Shown here in pieces: positions 1-11,851 of a stretch of DNA of 64,000 nt. The stretch is from Crocodylus rhombifer. Lineage: Eukaryota; Chordata; Crocodylia; Crocodylidae. The notes under the pieces are model-generated. The model saw only the letters and a program-made list of their open reading frames with translations. It made no database searches and was not told the origin of the DNA. A program made the position numbers and the translations under genes. The DNA lies in assembly GCA_038503035.1 (NCBI GenBank), contig JAVSML010020408.1, positions 81,791-145,790 on the forward strand. The letters are read 5' to 3'. How positions within the stretch are numbered: the first letter of the stretch is position 1; every line of letters begins with the position of its first letter.

Positions 1-684
1 TTTTTTTTTTTACTAACTGTAGGTTTAGTCAGGGCTTGCTAACACAGTCAAAATGCAGGGTCAACTCGACCTGGCTGCCTCTCATTAAGTCACAGATGTT
101 TCTAAACCCAGAGATTCAGAGCATGAATATCACCCTACAAATTATGGGGAGGAATGTGAAACATTTCCTCTCACCAGAGCGGTTCGTCTCTGGACATTGT
201 CTCCTGGACGGAGAGCCTGCTGCCCGCTCGGCCGTCGTAGGGCGGAGGGTGCTTTGGAAGCCAGCTACTGCCCAGTGTCACAGCAAGAGGTGGGACTGAA
301 AGGATCTCAGGGGTGATAAAGTGAACTAGTGCTGTGTCCCTGATCTGCACAGTTAAAAAGCAACTCTCCTGCCTATGCCCTGGCACTAAGCAGGTTGCTG
401 CATTATGCGGATGGAGCGACTCCATGGTCAGGAGCCATCCGTGGCTTCTGTGTATCTGTTCCCTGCTCGAGCGGCTACAACACCGGGTGCTGGGTGCTTT
501 AGTGATGCATCACACCCATGAGAAGGAAGTGTGGAAGGGGCAGTCCCTCTCTGGAAATAAATCAGAGTGCCTGGGGCCCACAACAGTTTAAGGATGGAAG
601 CTGTTCGCACCTCTGAGGTGCAGGTAACAGAGACGTGCCATTCAGTACAGAATAAGCTAGCAGCAAGGGACAGTAGGGCAGACA
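1..684. other. Unassigned unique sequence at window start
   Basis: The window opens with a run of 12 T, which could be the edge of a retroposon poly-A tail read on the minus strand but is too short to assign. The rest is mixed-composition DNA with only short open frames on both strands. None shows a recognisable domain, and I saw no exon-like pattern. Confidence 0.5.
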
Positions 685-1105
685 GGGCCGTCAGGAGGCT
701 GGCTAGGCCAACCCCTCGCTGCAGGCAGGATCATCCCTGGCCGAGCCATTCTAGACAAGCCATTGTCGAACCTGTCCTTAAAAATTTTGGGAACAAGCCC
801 TCGTGCACAACTGCCAGGCACAACAGCCAAAACAGAAAAAACTCCCTTTAACTTGCCACCGGTAAAGCGGCGGGGCCCTGTCACTGTCCCACCACTGCAA
901 GGACAAGGAGTATTTTGTTAAAATACACTCTAGAAAGCCAAGGAAGAGGATCGTGGCCCCCTCTACCAAGGAAGGTAAATCCCCCCACCATGTTCATACC
1001 AATCTGACCATGGGGTAAAATTCTTTCCTGGCCCCAATATGGAGATCAGTCTGACCCTACAGAGGGAAGCAAGACCCTCTAGCCAGCGATCGCCACAGAG
1101 CAGGA
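685..1105 (-). mobile_element. CR1-type LINE 3' fragment (copy A), antisense
   Basis: On the minus strand this matches, in the same order, the copies at 2447-2770 (minus) and 38845-39245 (plus). The shared landmarks on the plus strand are CCAACCCCT..GCAGGCAGGATCA near 710, TTAAAATACACTC near 918, CTGACCATGGGGTAAAATTC near 1004, and AAGACCCTCTAGCCAG near 1071. The 685-735 part is the reverse complement of the usual CR1 3' end (a GGTTGGACTAGAT..CCT-like stretch). It is a 5'-truncated, non-coding 3' portion. CR1 elements move by target-primed reverse transcription and are usually truncated in this way. No coding sequence remains. Substitutions against the 38.8 kb copy are visible throughout, so it is not a recent insertion. 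Confidence 0.75.
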
Positions 1106-2446
1106 GCATCAGCCCTACTGCAGCCCCCGGCCTTGGCTGTGGCCAACACCCACTCCTGAGGAAGGAGGAAACAACCGAGAGATGAGTAGCACCCGGCAGG
1201 GAACAAGGGTGCAAAGCCCAGATGCATGGCCTAACTAGGCACCCTCCACTCTGCACTGCGATCTGGGGCCATAATCACAGCCCCTCATCACAACCCAGGA
1301 GCAGCGCGCCAGAGGATGTTCCCGAATACAGGGGTGTGCAACGAGCAATAGCTCGGAGGAAGCAGGGCGGTTCTGTGGCCCGTGCTAGCAGCCATTCAGC
1401 GATAGAATAAACGTAGGCGAGAACTTGGTGTGGTTTTTGTGGAAGACTTCATTGCTGCCAGAACAGCAGGACCATGAACCAAGCTGTCCAGGGAAACTGG
1501 GGCATCTCCTTCAGTGGAGGTTTTCCAGAGAAGGCTGGAGAGGCATCCATCTGGGATGGTCTAGGAAGAGCAACTCCTCCCTGTGACAGGAAGACTGGAA
1601 GACCTTTCCCAACCTGCGATTTTATTGCAGGTCCTTTTGTGCTACAGACAGTGCCATGCATGCTACAACAACATGTGGAAAACTGAAGTCAAATGCATAT
1701 TGTATCATGAGATCTATTTTAAAAGCCCTAAAGCACTGCTGAGGAGAGAATAGCATGCTCTTCCGCATCCTCCGGGCAGAATAGCCTTTGTTTCTGGCTT
1801 GTAAATGGATTTGCTCCTGTGCTCCTTCATTACCATAAATGCATTTAATTCAGAGCTGGAAGAAGCAATGATATTTCCTGGTGTGAGAGCTGCTCTCGCA
1901 GCTTCTCTGTTACCTCTGCCTTGAGCTGACAGCTGAGGATGGGGCTGGAGTGAGGTATATGGATGATGGGCAGCCTTTCAAATTTTCAAGGAGGTCAGCA
2001 CGGGGAAAAAGAGGACAACCAGGCACGGGCAGCCGCCACCAGTTCTCTGCTGTCAGCTCCCTGGCACTAGCCCGCCCAAATCACTTCAGTTGTCAGACGT
2101 ATTGTTAATGATGCTATTACTCGCCATACGGGTAGCAGGATGGCTGGATTTACTCCGTTCCTCCAACCAGGGGTTTGGGCACTAGACTCAGGATGGATTT
2201 GGGGTGGGGGGAGAAGGTAACAGCTACTGCAGAGGAGGAAAAATGTCAGTGGACATCGGCAGCAGTGCCGCCCCCACTGGGTTTACGTGAAAACATTCAT
2301 GAGCCGATAGCTGCACCCAGTTTCTTTGCTTGACTCTAGTTTCTCCTGCTTGTTTCCTCTCACGAACTATTTTGGGGTGGTGTCGTGTGCTGTGGAAACA
2401 CCTTCCAGGTTTCACCTCAGAGGATGCTGCATTTCAGGGATGGATG
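1106..2446. other. Gene-free stretch, nothing assigned
   Basis: This is unique-looking DNA with moderate GC content. Two mirrored open frames of 70 codons near 1449-1686 lie on opposite strands and show no domain. I saw no repeat family, RNA gene or exon-like structure that I could support. Confidence 0.4.
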
Positions 2447-2770
2447 ATCATAGAGGACCGGGGCTGGACGGGACCTCCCTAGGTCCTCAGCCCTGTCCAC
2501 ATCATCCCGCACAAATCCACCATCTAACCTCTTACTAAAACTACCATCCACCCTGACACAAGACGTAGCACCCTAACCTGTCACAGGTAAAGCACGGGGA
2601 CCAACGTCCTTCTAGTGCAGACAGCTGATGATATATGCTTCTCGGAGCGGGCCGTGCCCCCTGCTATATAGAGGGAGGCAATCCCCGCACCCCAGTCCAT
2701 ACCAGTCTGACCATGGAGTAACATTTCTTCCAGACCCCAGATACAACCTGGGTGACCAGTCCTCGCAGCT
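2447..2770 (-). mobile_element. CR1-type LINE 3' fragment (copy B), antisense
   Basis: The plus strand begins with ATCATAGAGGACC..GGCTGGACGGGACCTCC, the reverse complement of the CR1 3' terminus. It then runs through CTAACCTCTTACTAAAACTA (2525-2544) and CTGACCATGGAGTAACATT (2707-2725). These blocks appear in the same order in the copies at 685-1105 and 38845-39245. No ORF2 coding sequence is included. The nearby open frames around 2612-2912 are artefacts of reading through this repeat. The family match is strong; the boundaries are good to about 20 bp. Confidence 0.75.
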
Positions 2771-4485
2771 AGTTGGAAATGGGACCAAGCTACGAAGTGT
2801 GGGGACATTCAGCGCTGTGGTTTCGGTGCAGCCCATTAGCAAGGCGGAAGTGTTTGCAAATTTCTGGCCTGCGTTCAGGTTTCAGACGCTTCCAAAATGT
2901 GGGCTGTCCTAGTCTGATGGGGGAAGAGAGCTTGTTAGGGCATGGCTTGGATATAAAGCCCCTGTGGCTCCCACTGTTTAAATGGAGAGGTAGGTGCTCT
3001 GTATACCTGAACATTAGGGCCTTGTGCCTGCCTACAGCAATATGAAGCCGCGATGCCTGTGGAAAGCGTGCTCCGATAACCTGCCACTCCAGGCACGTCT
3101 CTCACAGACAGGCAGGCAGGCAAATCTGAGACTGTTGGTTTTACTTGCTTTTATGGTCTGAACCATCTAGTTCTTTACAAAACTGTTAGCAAAAATCACA
3201 GGGCATCTCCCAAGGTGTGCTCCCAAGATCTTCAGCCCTCAGGAGCTCCTGGAGTAGGCAGCTATACCCGGTGTAGGACACCCCATCGATGTGGTCGTGC
3301 TTACAAAATAATGCAGCAAGCAGACACCCTCCTTTCTTGCTGCTCCCTTAACACTGGCTGGTCTTAGATATGTTAAATGTAGCCCCAAACCTCTCAACAG
3401 CACCAGGCTCATTGTTCCTGTGTGGGACTGCCTGCTGACACCAGTCGATAGGAAGTGACAGGAACCCAAGCCTTTCCGAGAACGGCCAGTATTAATTTTT
3501 GTGGGCCGACTAATAAAAAGAATAAAACCCAAAGGCTATTTTAAATGCAAATGATCCTGCCTGTCTTCCAGCTTGAGTGGATCAGGTAATGAAGAGGAAA
3601 GCAAACAGAGGAACAGCAGAAAGGGCAGCTACAGGTTTAATACATTCCTAAGCAGTGACAAACCTTGTGAGAGCTCTCCATCTATTTAACATCAAATACA
3701 CTTCAAGGAAGGTATTTCTATAATGCTGTCTACTTCGGTGACCATGACCTGTACATTCGCTTCCCGTGCTTACACCAACAGTGGATGTTCCAGGAATTGG
3801 CAGTGCATGAAAATCCACTGTCACAAATCAAAAGACAATCTGCAATTCTGAAATGGCAATACAATGCCCAGCATCGTAAGCGGGCATTTCCCACCCGAAG
3901 GCAGGGCAGAAACCGGAGAGCATGGCCGAAGTAGCAGCCTCACAAACACCTCAAGTTAAAGAGCAGGGAGTATGCGAGAACCCAGCCACTACAGCAGATG
4001 TCAGGGTTAGACGCAGCAAAATGCCACGTATGGAGAGAAATGAATGGTGTTTCCAGGATCCCAACCTGGCTCTACCACAGATTCTATCTTTGGCTTTGAA
4101 CAAACCCCCTAGACTCAGATTTTGACACCTTAGCTCATGCAAACAGCTCCTCCGTCTATGGGGGGTCTGCTCTGCTGACTGGGAGCTCCTCTCTGAACTG
4201 TGCCCGGGGCTGCAACGGACCTACCTGGGAGCACGGCGCTGTGCTGCACACCGCCGGGGTGGGGGGATCCGTAAAGGTCGGCTGACCCTGGTTGTGCTGC
4301 GGTCCTTCGCCTCACCCGGGAATCTAGCCCCAGATCGAGCACATGGGGTCCAATTTCCCCCCCTCACACAGGGTCCTTTAAAATAAATGAAACCCGGGAA
4401 ATAAAAATAAGGCAAGGGTGGCAAAATGACTAGAGAAACATCTCTTATATATTTATAATTTTATCAAACCTGGCTACTGGTTTGT
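2771..4485. other. Gene-free stretch, nothing assigned
   Basis: Mostly unique DNA with short open frames on both strands. Around 4140-4330 it becomes GC-richer with several CpGs but is too short to call an island. No exon, RNA gene or assignable repeat was recognised. Confidence 0.4.
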
Positions 4486-4486
4486 T

Positions 4487-4518
<32 letters not shown>

Positions 4519-4553
4519 CATGTGTGTGTGTGTGATATGTGGCACTGTGTGCA

Positions 4554-4608
<55 letters not shown>

Positions 4609-4670
4609 TATAGATCGATCTATCTATCTATGCATATATATGTATATGTATAAGTGTGTGTATGTGTATT
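4486..4670. repeat. Compound dinucleotide microsatellite
   Basis: About 185 bp of consecutive simple repeats: (TA)n at about 4487-4501, (TG)n at 4501-4518, an interrupted (TG)n to 4570, (AT)n to about 4586, and (AG)n at about 4587-4608. A short GATC/TATC stretch and further TATG/TGTG follow. Alternating purine-pyrimidine tracts (TG and TA) can adopt Z-DNA or cruciform structures. Such arrays vary in length between individuals. Confidence 0.97.
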
Positions 4671-7187
4671 TCTCCTGGTCTTGTCCTAGGGCCAGGTTTA
4701 ATAAGGTAAAAGGCATGAGGAAAGGACAGTAACAGAAGCAAGAGCATCTGGGACAGGGGAAAAAACCATTTTACACCTAAAGTAGAAGCTTACTAGTAGC
4801 AGGCTGTTCTTTAACAAAAACACTGCTTTGATCTGTTATAGCTCTGCCTATGGGTTTGCTGTCCCCAGCATTTCAAAGAAATTTCTCTTATCATTGTGTA
4901 CCTGCCTCAGAGAAATCATACCACTGAAGGAACAAAAAGGTTGATTGTTATTTTAATTGAATTTGTTTTCAATTTATTTTCAAGCTGTCTGGGGGAAACC
5001 TTTTACATTCACATTGTTTGATTTGTTTTTAACTTTGGTTCCATTTTCCTAATAATGAGCTTTTAAGGCATTTAAAGAACACAGTTTATCAAAAAGATAG
5101 TTGTGCTGATCAGACCAATGTATAGGAAAAAGCCGTGAAAGCAAGGAATAGATATGCAGCAAGTCAGACCTCCAGCCAAAACTGTTTGAGGGTTTTAAAA
5201 GAATTAGGGGCGTAACTTAACCCGAGAAGCCCAGTGTGAATTGCTGATGCTCTCAAAGAAGTCCACCGTCACAGGCCTTCACAGGCACCAGAGGATTATT
5301 TCCCAGTGTCCGGTAAAACCTGCTGCTTGCCTTGGGCTGCTTTTCAAAGGCGCTGAGCACATCTAGCTCCCACAGCTCCTAATGTTAAGCACCAGCACAC
5401 ATCTGGCCAGAAAGGCTCCTTGAGTGTGATTAATGGAGTAATCCCAGTATTGGTGCTACAGCAGGTTAATTAGTTTGCAAGGTAGTTAGTTAATAGTTCT
5501 CTCCAGTGTTATAATAAACACATGCTGGATGTCATTTAAGTGTTAGTGCAATGGATATGTGCATGCGGAGGCTGTACACAAAGAAGGGGATGCAGGACAG
5601 CACTCGGCTTTGTGCTTTTCCATCAAAGGACTTCAGTGGACTTTGGGAGGAGGCCTTTCACTATCCAAGGCGAGAGAGCCTCCCTCCGCCCCAGCCCCTA
5701 CACTGGCACCGACCGTGGTCCCGCTCCCGGGGCACGTGCTCCACGCTGCGGCCCATAAGCACAGCATCCCAGAGCCTTTCTATTGACTTCCCGGGGCTGT
5801 GAATCAGGCCATATACCAGCCGTGGCCGAGTCTATTCATATTCTTTGTACCTTCGGGCCAGCAACCAGAGTCTGAGCTCCTTGCCAACTGCTACCTACCG
5901 CCCGTCTCTGTGTGCGCCACCTCCACGTTCAGCATGCTCATTGTGGACCCTTTTCTTTTCTTAAACCTCATGCTGTTGCACACAAAAATTAGGGCTTTCT
6001 TGTTCCTTGTTTCGCCTTTTTATTACGACGAAAAGGGTTTGAAATTCTTCATCTTCTCATTTCTGAGCCTTCTTTTTCAAACAGTTTTGTTTTGTGTTTT
6101 GAACATATTTGTTTAGGGTTTTCTTTTTAACGTTTAAAAAATAACTTCAATCCACATTTTGAATGCTCATATTCTCGGTAAAAATGGTTATTTTTATCTC
6201 AGGTATAAACTCCTTTTTCTTGCATTATTCAGTGCTATAGTCATGGCTCAGATCCAGAGCCTTAAAGGTATTTTGATTGCAGTGTGCATTGGACACCAGC
6301 AACGTAAGTTTAAAGAACAAATACAGATGCCAAGATCCTCTATTTAGAGAAGAGCTCTTTTTCTGAAGGGCAAAATATTATATTATTTCATTGGACCTGG
6401 GTAACATTTTTAGCAAATAGTAACTTTGATGAAAAATGTTATTTTGGAGAGACCAAATGATATGCAAAACCATGCTGAATTCATTAAATGGTTTTGGCCA
6501 AAGAAAGAAATGGGAAAAACTTTTTTAAAAATGTCAGCGTATTTCTTTTTTGACTTTTCATTTTAAAATGGCATTTAAATAAAAATTGACCTAAGTTTTT
6601 AAAAAGTAAAAGGAGAAAAGATTTTAAATCTGAGAAGTAAACACAACATGCCATTTTACACTAAATAACATGTTTTTGTTTAACCTGAGTTTAATTTGGA
6701 GGGAGGAGGGGCAAGCAGAGAGGTTGTTTCACAAAACTAAACTGAATTCTCATCCCCCAGGTCAGCACTGAATGGAAAAGAGTCCATCATTTCCCCCGCT
6801 CTGAATTTAATTACATTAGCCGAGAAATGGAGATCCTCGCAGTTTGCATAGGGCATTTATTTCATGCAAGTGTCTTAGGGCAGGAACTGTCCTTTGCCAC
6901 GTGCCCATGGAGCAGACCAAACAAATCCCAACTCCACCTTCCGATTATACAAGGCATAAGAAGCACTTGTGGTCATTGAAGATCCCACCGGACTTTTCTT
7001 AAGAGGATGGGTGTTAACACAGGTGGCCTGGGCCAAAGGCAGGCATGTTCACACTGCTGAGTTTCTCCAAAAGGACGTGAATCTGGGAGGGGCATCACAT
7101 CACTTAAAACTGCAATACGTTTCACAGGAGATTGCATGGGGAAAAAGAAGTCCCAGATACATGGCATCCTGCCTTGTCGTTACATTT
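4671..7187. other. AT-rich gene-free stretch
   Basis: AT-rich unique DNA, especially 6000-6670, with homopolymeric A and T runs. A 105-codon hydrophobic open frame at 5799-6116 reflects T-rich sequence and shows no conserved pattern. A short stretch at 6876-6902 (AGGGCAGGAACTGTCCTTTG) resembles part of a common reptilian L2/MIR-like repeat but is too short to list separately. No exon was recognised. Confidence 0.4.
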
Positions 7188-7300
7188 GGTCAGCTGACTG
7201 GGTGTCCCTGGGCATGTCACCTCACCTCACAATGCCTCAGGTTTCCATCTGTAAGATGGGGTAGTGTCCTTTGTTCAGTGTATTGAGCACGACTGAGGTA
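7188..7300 (+). mobile_element. MIR-type (CORE-SINE) fragment
   Basis: The sequence GACTGGGTGTCCCTGGGCA, then a CTCACCTCACAATGCCTC block, then TTTCCATCTGTAAGATGGGG follows the well-known MIR core order: a 'tgtgaccttgggcaa' block, a 'cctctgtgcctcagtttcc' block and 'catctgtaaaatgggg'. MIRs are ancient tRNA-derived SINEs mobilised by L2 LINEs, and they are non-coding. The head and the 3' tail are not clear, so this is an internal fragment. Family recognition is from memory of the consensus. Confidence 0.75.
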
Positions 7301-8127
7301 GGTGGGATGAGGACGACAACGATTACTGCTACTTTGACTTAGACTGTGCTGCCCAGACTCAGACTGAAAAGCCCCGTATTGCTCTGCAAGTCCCCGAGTG
7401 AGATATTTGCTGTGAGCAAGGGTGGCCCGGTCTGGCCCGGGTAACCGTCCTGGCCTCACAAGGGCTGCCCACAGTGCTTGCACCCAGGAACTTTAGTACC
7501 TGTCGCAGCAGTAGGCTATTATTCTGTAGCTGTCCAGCCAGCACAGCAAGGCCAAGCCGCGCTGCTTGAGCTGACGCAGAGCACCGGGTCCTGCTCAAAG
7601 ACCATGAGTGTTTGCCCACGGTCTGGGCGAATGACTGCTTCAGGGACTGCACAAGAAATCCTGAGATCTTCAGCCCATTCTCTGTGCTTTGCAGTTTGTG
7701 CACGGACTGGGTCATCTTGTCCGTGTCTTCCTCTGGCCGGTACTCCAGGCTGGCCCCAGACGCCAGAAACGCCGGTAGTTCCCTGTCCCGCCCGCGCGTG
7801 AGATAACGTCTAGCTGCGTCACTGGGAATCTCACCTCAGGCTTGCAGCGGCTTTGGGGTGGGGACTCGGCTGGCCCTGCCCGCTCCCCTCCAGCGGGAAG
7901 ACCTCGGCGATGACGCCCCCATTCAATTGTGCTGATTGGGGTGGGTGCACACCTGGTGCTGGCAACTCTGTCACCCTCGCTGCTCCGAGCACTACAACCG
8001 CTGCTCCCCTTCTGGGCTGCAGCCCATTCGCCACACGCCCCGGCTGGCCTCTCCCGCGGGGCACCTCATTACCTGCTGCACGGCTCGTTGTTCTGCACAA
8101 CCGGAGGCAGGACACCGGCATCCCAGC

Positions 8128-8149
8128 CCTCCTCCTCCTCCTCCTCCTC
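8128..8149 (+). repeat. (CCT)n trinucleotide tract
   Basis: Seven near-perfect CCT units. Two of the three plus frames read this as leucine or serine runs in overlapping ORFs, which shows that those ORFs are artefacts of the repeat. Confidence 0.9.
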
Positions 8150-10729
8150 TGCCCAGGCCCAGTGGCTGGTTCTCTCAGTTATTGTTGATTTAGGTGCTAC
8201 CATGGCTGTCCTCCCACTTCTGTTTTAATTTCTGTTCCCTGCCGCTCGCTTAGTGAACAATGAAGCATTACAATATTCAGGTGCCTTGGGCCTCCGGCTC
8301 TTTTCAAGATATAATCAGCAGAAAATAAGGATTTTGCATTGCAAGCCAGTGCCAGCATTGCTGTAGTGATAACCATCCCCGTATAATTAAAAATGAACAT
8401 TTCATAAAATGTCATCTCTGTGCAGCATATTTGAGATAAAAGGAAACATTTCCAAGATCAGAAGAAGAGAATTATAATTGGGGAAGGGCGGAGGTGGGGG
8501 AGGAGGGAGTGACAGCCCCAAGAAGGATTGTTACTGCTACAAGGCAAGGTTTGCAAAAATGCCAACTGCTTGCCCGCAGTAGAAGGAAGCACCAGTTTAC
8601 TTGTTAATCTGCTGAATTAATGAACTGGCACTGTCCTGGGTCTCCTGAAGCTGGGCTGCCTGCAGGAAGCCATTTTTCAAGTCCTTCCAGAAAGAAAGCT
8701 TCAAGTTCTGCTAAAAGTCTTTGCAGATTAGGGAACAATAATCCACGTGGGGTGAAGCTGGTTTGTGGCAGCAGAGTCTGCTCTTCCAGGGGGCTCCTGT
8801 ATCCGCTGGCCTGACGTCCTGCATGGCACAGGGCTCCCCTCCACGGGTTCGCATTTGTCCTGGAGCAGAGGTGACCGGACGTCCTGTGCCAGGGACGGAG
8901 ACTCCACCGCCCGTCCTGGCCAACCGTTCTCACAGTTAGTTCCCCACACGGCTAAAACATTCCCATTTATTTCTTGTTTGGACCGGCCTTGCTTCAGCTT
9001 CCAGCCAACAAACTTCGTTACACCTCCTGCTGCTATCCATTAAATCTACACATGCAGCGGTAGCCAGCTATCACCGCACAAGTATGGAAGGAAGAGGGCC
9101 ACAGACAGAGGTGCACCGTGTTCGCGGTGCAGCTGCTCTTCTTTTTTGCCCCCCTTCCCCTGCACCGGTCGCCCTGCCTTAGGTGCGCAGCCAGCCCCAG
9201 TCGCCGCGGCGGGGTCACCTGCTGCACGCGAGCACGGGTGTGGGGCTCCTGTCCGTGCAGACGCGACTGGGCCCCTCCCGGCTCCGGGCGCTGGGAAAGG
9301 GACAGAGCTGGCCAAAGCATATTTGGAGAGAGACATGTATTTTTATTTCCCAGCGATACAGCTATTTCAGGTGCAGGGGCATCCTCGGGAAAAGCATCTG
9401 CTCTTGTAGGAACACTTAGCCGGGCTGAAAAAATCCCGAGAATTTCCGAGGAAACATTTCAAGGGAAATTAAAAGTGCTTGTTTTTCACTGGCACGTTCG
9501 CACCTACGTATAAATCTCCTCCCGGCCGGGTCTGGCTGGAGCAGAACACAGCAGCTAGTGAAGCAACGATGATCTCCTCGCGGTAGCAGACGCCATTTCA
9601 GACAAAGCAGTGACATGAAAAATAACACCTTGGCTTAACTGCTACACTTAGTGCCCGCGCGGAGCAATTGCTGTCCCTGTCCAAGGGAAGAGCGCGGCAG
9701 GGACGAGCGAGGAGGCTCTGTGGCTCCCTTGCTTTCCCTGCCCTTGGAGAAGAAGAGCGATTGCCGGCTCCTGGAGAGGCTGGGCGAGGGCACGATGCTG
9801 TGGGCAGCACAAATACGGCAAGGATGAAGGCTGTGGGGCTTCCAGGAAGACAGAGAAGTAGCAGAGGAATGAGGCACCATCTTGAACGCAGCTCACCGCA
9901 CAGCCGATAGCGACAACCAGCCCCCAGCCTCGCCTGCCAAATCAGGTACAACCCCTGGCACCCCGGTTCCTCGTTGTTTGGGACCACGAGGTGCTCGGGT
10001 CTGCCCTTTTGCTGGCTGTGCAGATGGGCATCAGCGGAGCTCTCCAGACCTGCCTGGCCTCCACCGACCTCGGTGCTAACTCTGCTACGAAGCCGGGGCT
10101 GACAACTTGTAGACTTTTCATCACAGAAATATGCTTGTACTGACACAGAGGTGTGGATAAGTCATGCACTGGCCCATTGCCTGGCTTAGTGTTTGGTTTG
10201 GCTTCAGTAGTTCGGCTGACACAAACATCCTTCTTTTATTTCCCTCTGCTCTCCCCACGCGCCCGGCATCGGGCCGCGCTCCCCAGACGCAGCCCCCACC
10301 TTCCATCATTTCACAGCCCATTGCACGCACTCCCCTGGCGCGGGGCCGGGAAGTGCCTGTGCCGCCCTGCTCTGGTTGCCCTTCCCTCCCTCCACCTCCT
10401 GACGCAAGGTGTGTGTTCTCTTACACACGAGCCACCCCGCTGAAAACAGCACCGCCGTTCGAAGAGGAGGTGTTCATCCAACCTCAGGAACGGCGACGGA
10501 GTCCAGCTAGAGGGAAAAAAAATAGGTGTCAAAAGAGTATCCACGCCGGTAGTTAGATGTGCTGCCTTGCACAAAGATAACCAAGCCCATTAGATCTGCT
10601 CTGGCTCCTTTCTCTGTTCCTTCCCTTTCTGGCCACCAGCCATTGAAAATTTGCACCTTTAATCCATCCGGTCACAGAGGCTGTTACAGACCAGCGTGTC
10701 ACAGCACTGAACGACGGCTGACTCCACCG

Positions 10730-10739
10730 TATAAAAGGA
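10730..10739 (+). promoter_or_regulatory. TATA-box-like motif
   Basis: The motif GTATAAAAGGA sits immediately downstream of the GC-rich domain. A GAGGTAATG string that resembles a weak splice donor lies about 80 bp further on (10810-10818). The spacing would suit a short first exon. There is no expression evidence and no Inr or open reading frame to support a gene, so this is a motif-level call only. Confidence 0.2.
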
Positions 10740-10839
10740 GGACTCTTCCTCATGTAGTTCCACACTGACTGTGGTAACAGAGCGTCTCCATCTACGTATA
10801 TCCTACCGAGAGGTAATGAACAGCACTCCCCTAGCATTT

Positions 10840-11851
10840 TTGCTAATAACCTCAACTACAGTGAGGAGTTCAGCTGGGAGGGGAATATATCTATTTATAT
10901 ATATAGATACTTTTTTTTGGGTAAAAGTTTGATGAGCTTTCAGAATCTGATATTTCAGAGCTGGCTTGTTGCTAATTAAGGGTTAGTATACTAAATTAGC
11001 AGTAAATTAACATTCATTTCTCTGCTAGTACACTAGAGCTGCAGGAAATTACCCAAATTATTCAGGTAGTGACATTCATCACTGGGTGGAATGACTGTAG
11101 CTTAAACAAGATTTAGTGCTATGCTGTAGCTAATATTCGCAGCTGCAATAGCAAAAAGGCAGACTCCCTCATTCGCAGTAATTTAGACAGCGTAGGTGCC
11201 AAGCTAGGGTAAAAGGCTCATCTGAACTGTTGATTATTTAAGCAATAGGACATGACAGCAGTGCATTTCTGAGAGATCACTTCATGCCTTGGGTGCAAAT
11301 CAGGAGCCACCTGGCTGATGACTCGGAGTGATTCACAGCTACCGTAAAATGGAAATATCTCCCCAAAATGCCATCATGACTTTGTTGGGCGTAATTGCCA
11401 CTGGTGCAGCACCACTTCAAGCCCCTTGTAAAGCTCCATCTGTGTCCACAGCTCTACAGACATTTCATAATTATGTTTAATATTGTAATCCTCTATTTCC
11501 AGGGAGGATATGAGGATCTCTGAGCATTTGTCTAAGTGCTGAGCTTTTTATCTAGGGATTAGAAGCTTACTTTACCTGCTCAGGGGAAAGGATAGCTCTG
11601 GGAACTGGTAATTGCCTACAGCACCTCTGCTTCCCTTTGCAGAGGCCAAAGCAGCTCAGGCCCACGACAGCCTGACACCCAGATCACTGGGTGACTGTTC
11701 ACTGGTCTCTGTGATGTGCCCAAGGACCTAGCCGACAAGTGTCCTCGTTCCCAACGCGACCTTGTTATTCACAATGCTGCCCAGACCTGTCTAGGCACCT
11801 TTGCTTCGTGGGGTGAGGACCCCCTGAGCGGGCATTCTCGTCCGCGGATGG
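10840..11851. other. AT-rich gene-free stretch
   Basis: AT-rich unique DNA with several TTAAT/TAATTA homeodomain-type motifs around 10970-11070. No repeats or exons were recognised. Confidence 0.35.

Larger units (their letters stand above)
7301..10829. other. GC- and CpG-rich gene-free domain
   Basis: Compared with its surroundings this stretch is GC-rich. CpG clusters occur near 7790-8060, 9120-9290, 9650-9790 and 10255-10350. It contains a (CCT)n tract at 8128-8149. A minus-strand open frame of 182 codons (9598-10146) has no recognisable domain; high GC lowers stop-codon frequency, so its length is weak evidence. The stretch could be one or more CpG islands marking an unseen promoter, but no exon or splice structure was identified. 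Confidence 0.4.

Noticed and set aside
4486..4670. CRISPR-like or other regularly spaced repeat array
   Set aside because: The repetition is simple di- and tetranucleotide slippage without spacers, in vertebrate DNA.
5799..6116. Hydrophobic 105-codon frame as a membrane protein
   Set aside because: The F/L/I/V richness follows from T-rich DNA. There is no conserved pattern, and no promoter or RBS logic applies in a vertebrate genome.
7929..8228. Leucine/serine-run frames as low-complexity proteins
   Set aside because: The runs come from the (CCT)n tract at 8128-8149 read in different frames.
9598..10146. 182-codon minus-strand open frame as a gene
   Set aside because: It lies in GC-rich DNA, where stop codons are rarer, and has overlapping frames on both strands, a composition of P/R/S/L and no recognisable domain.
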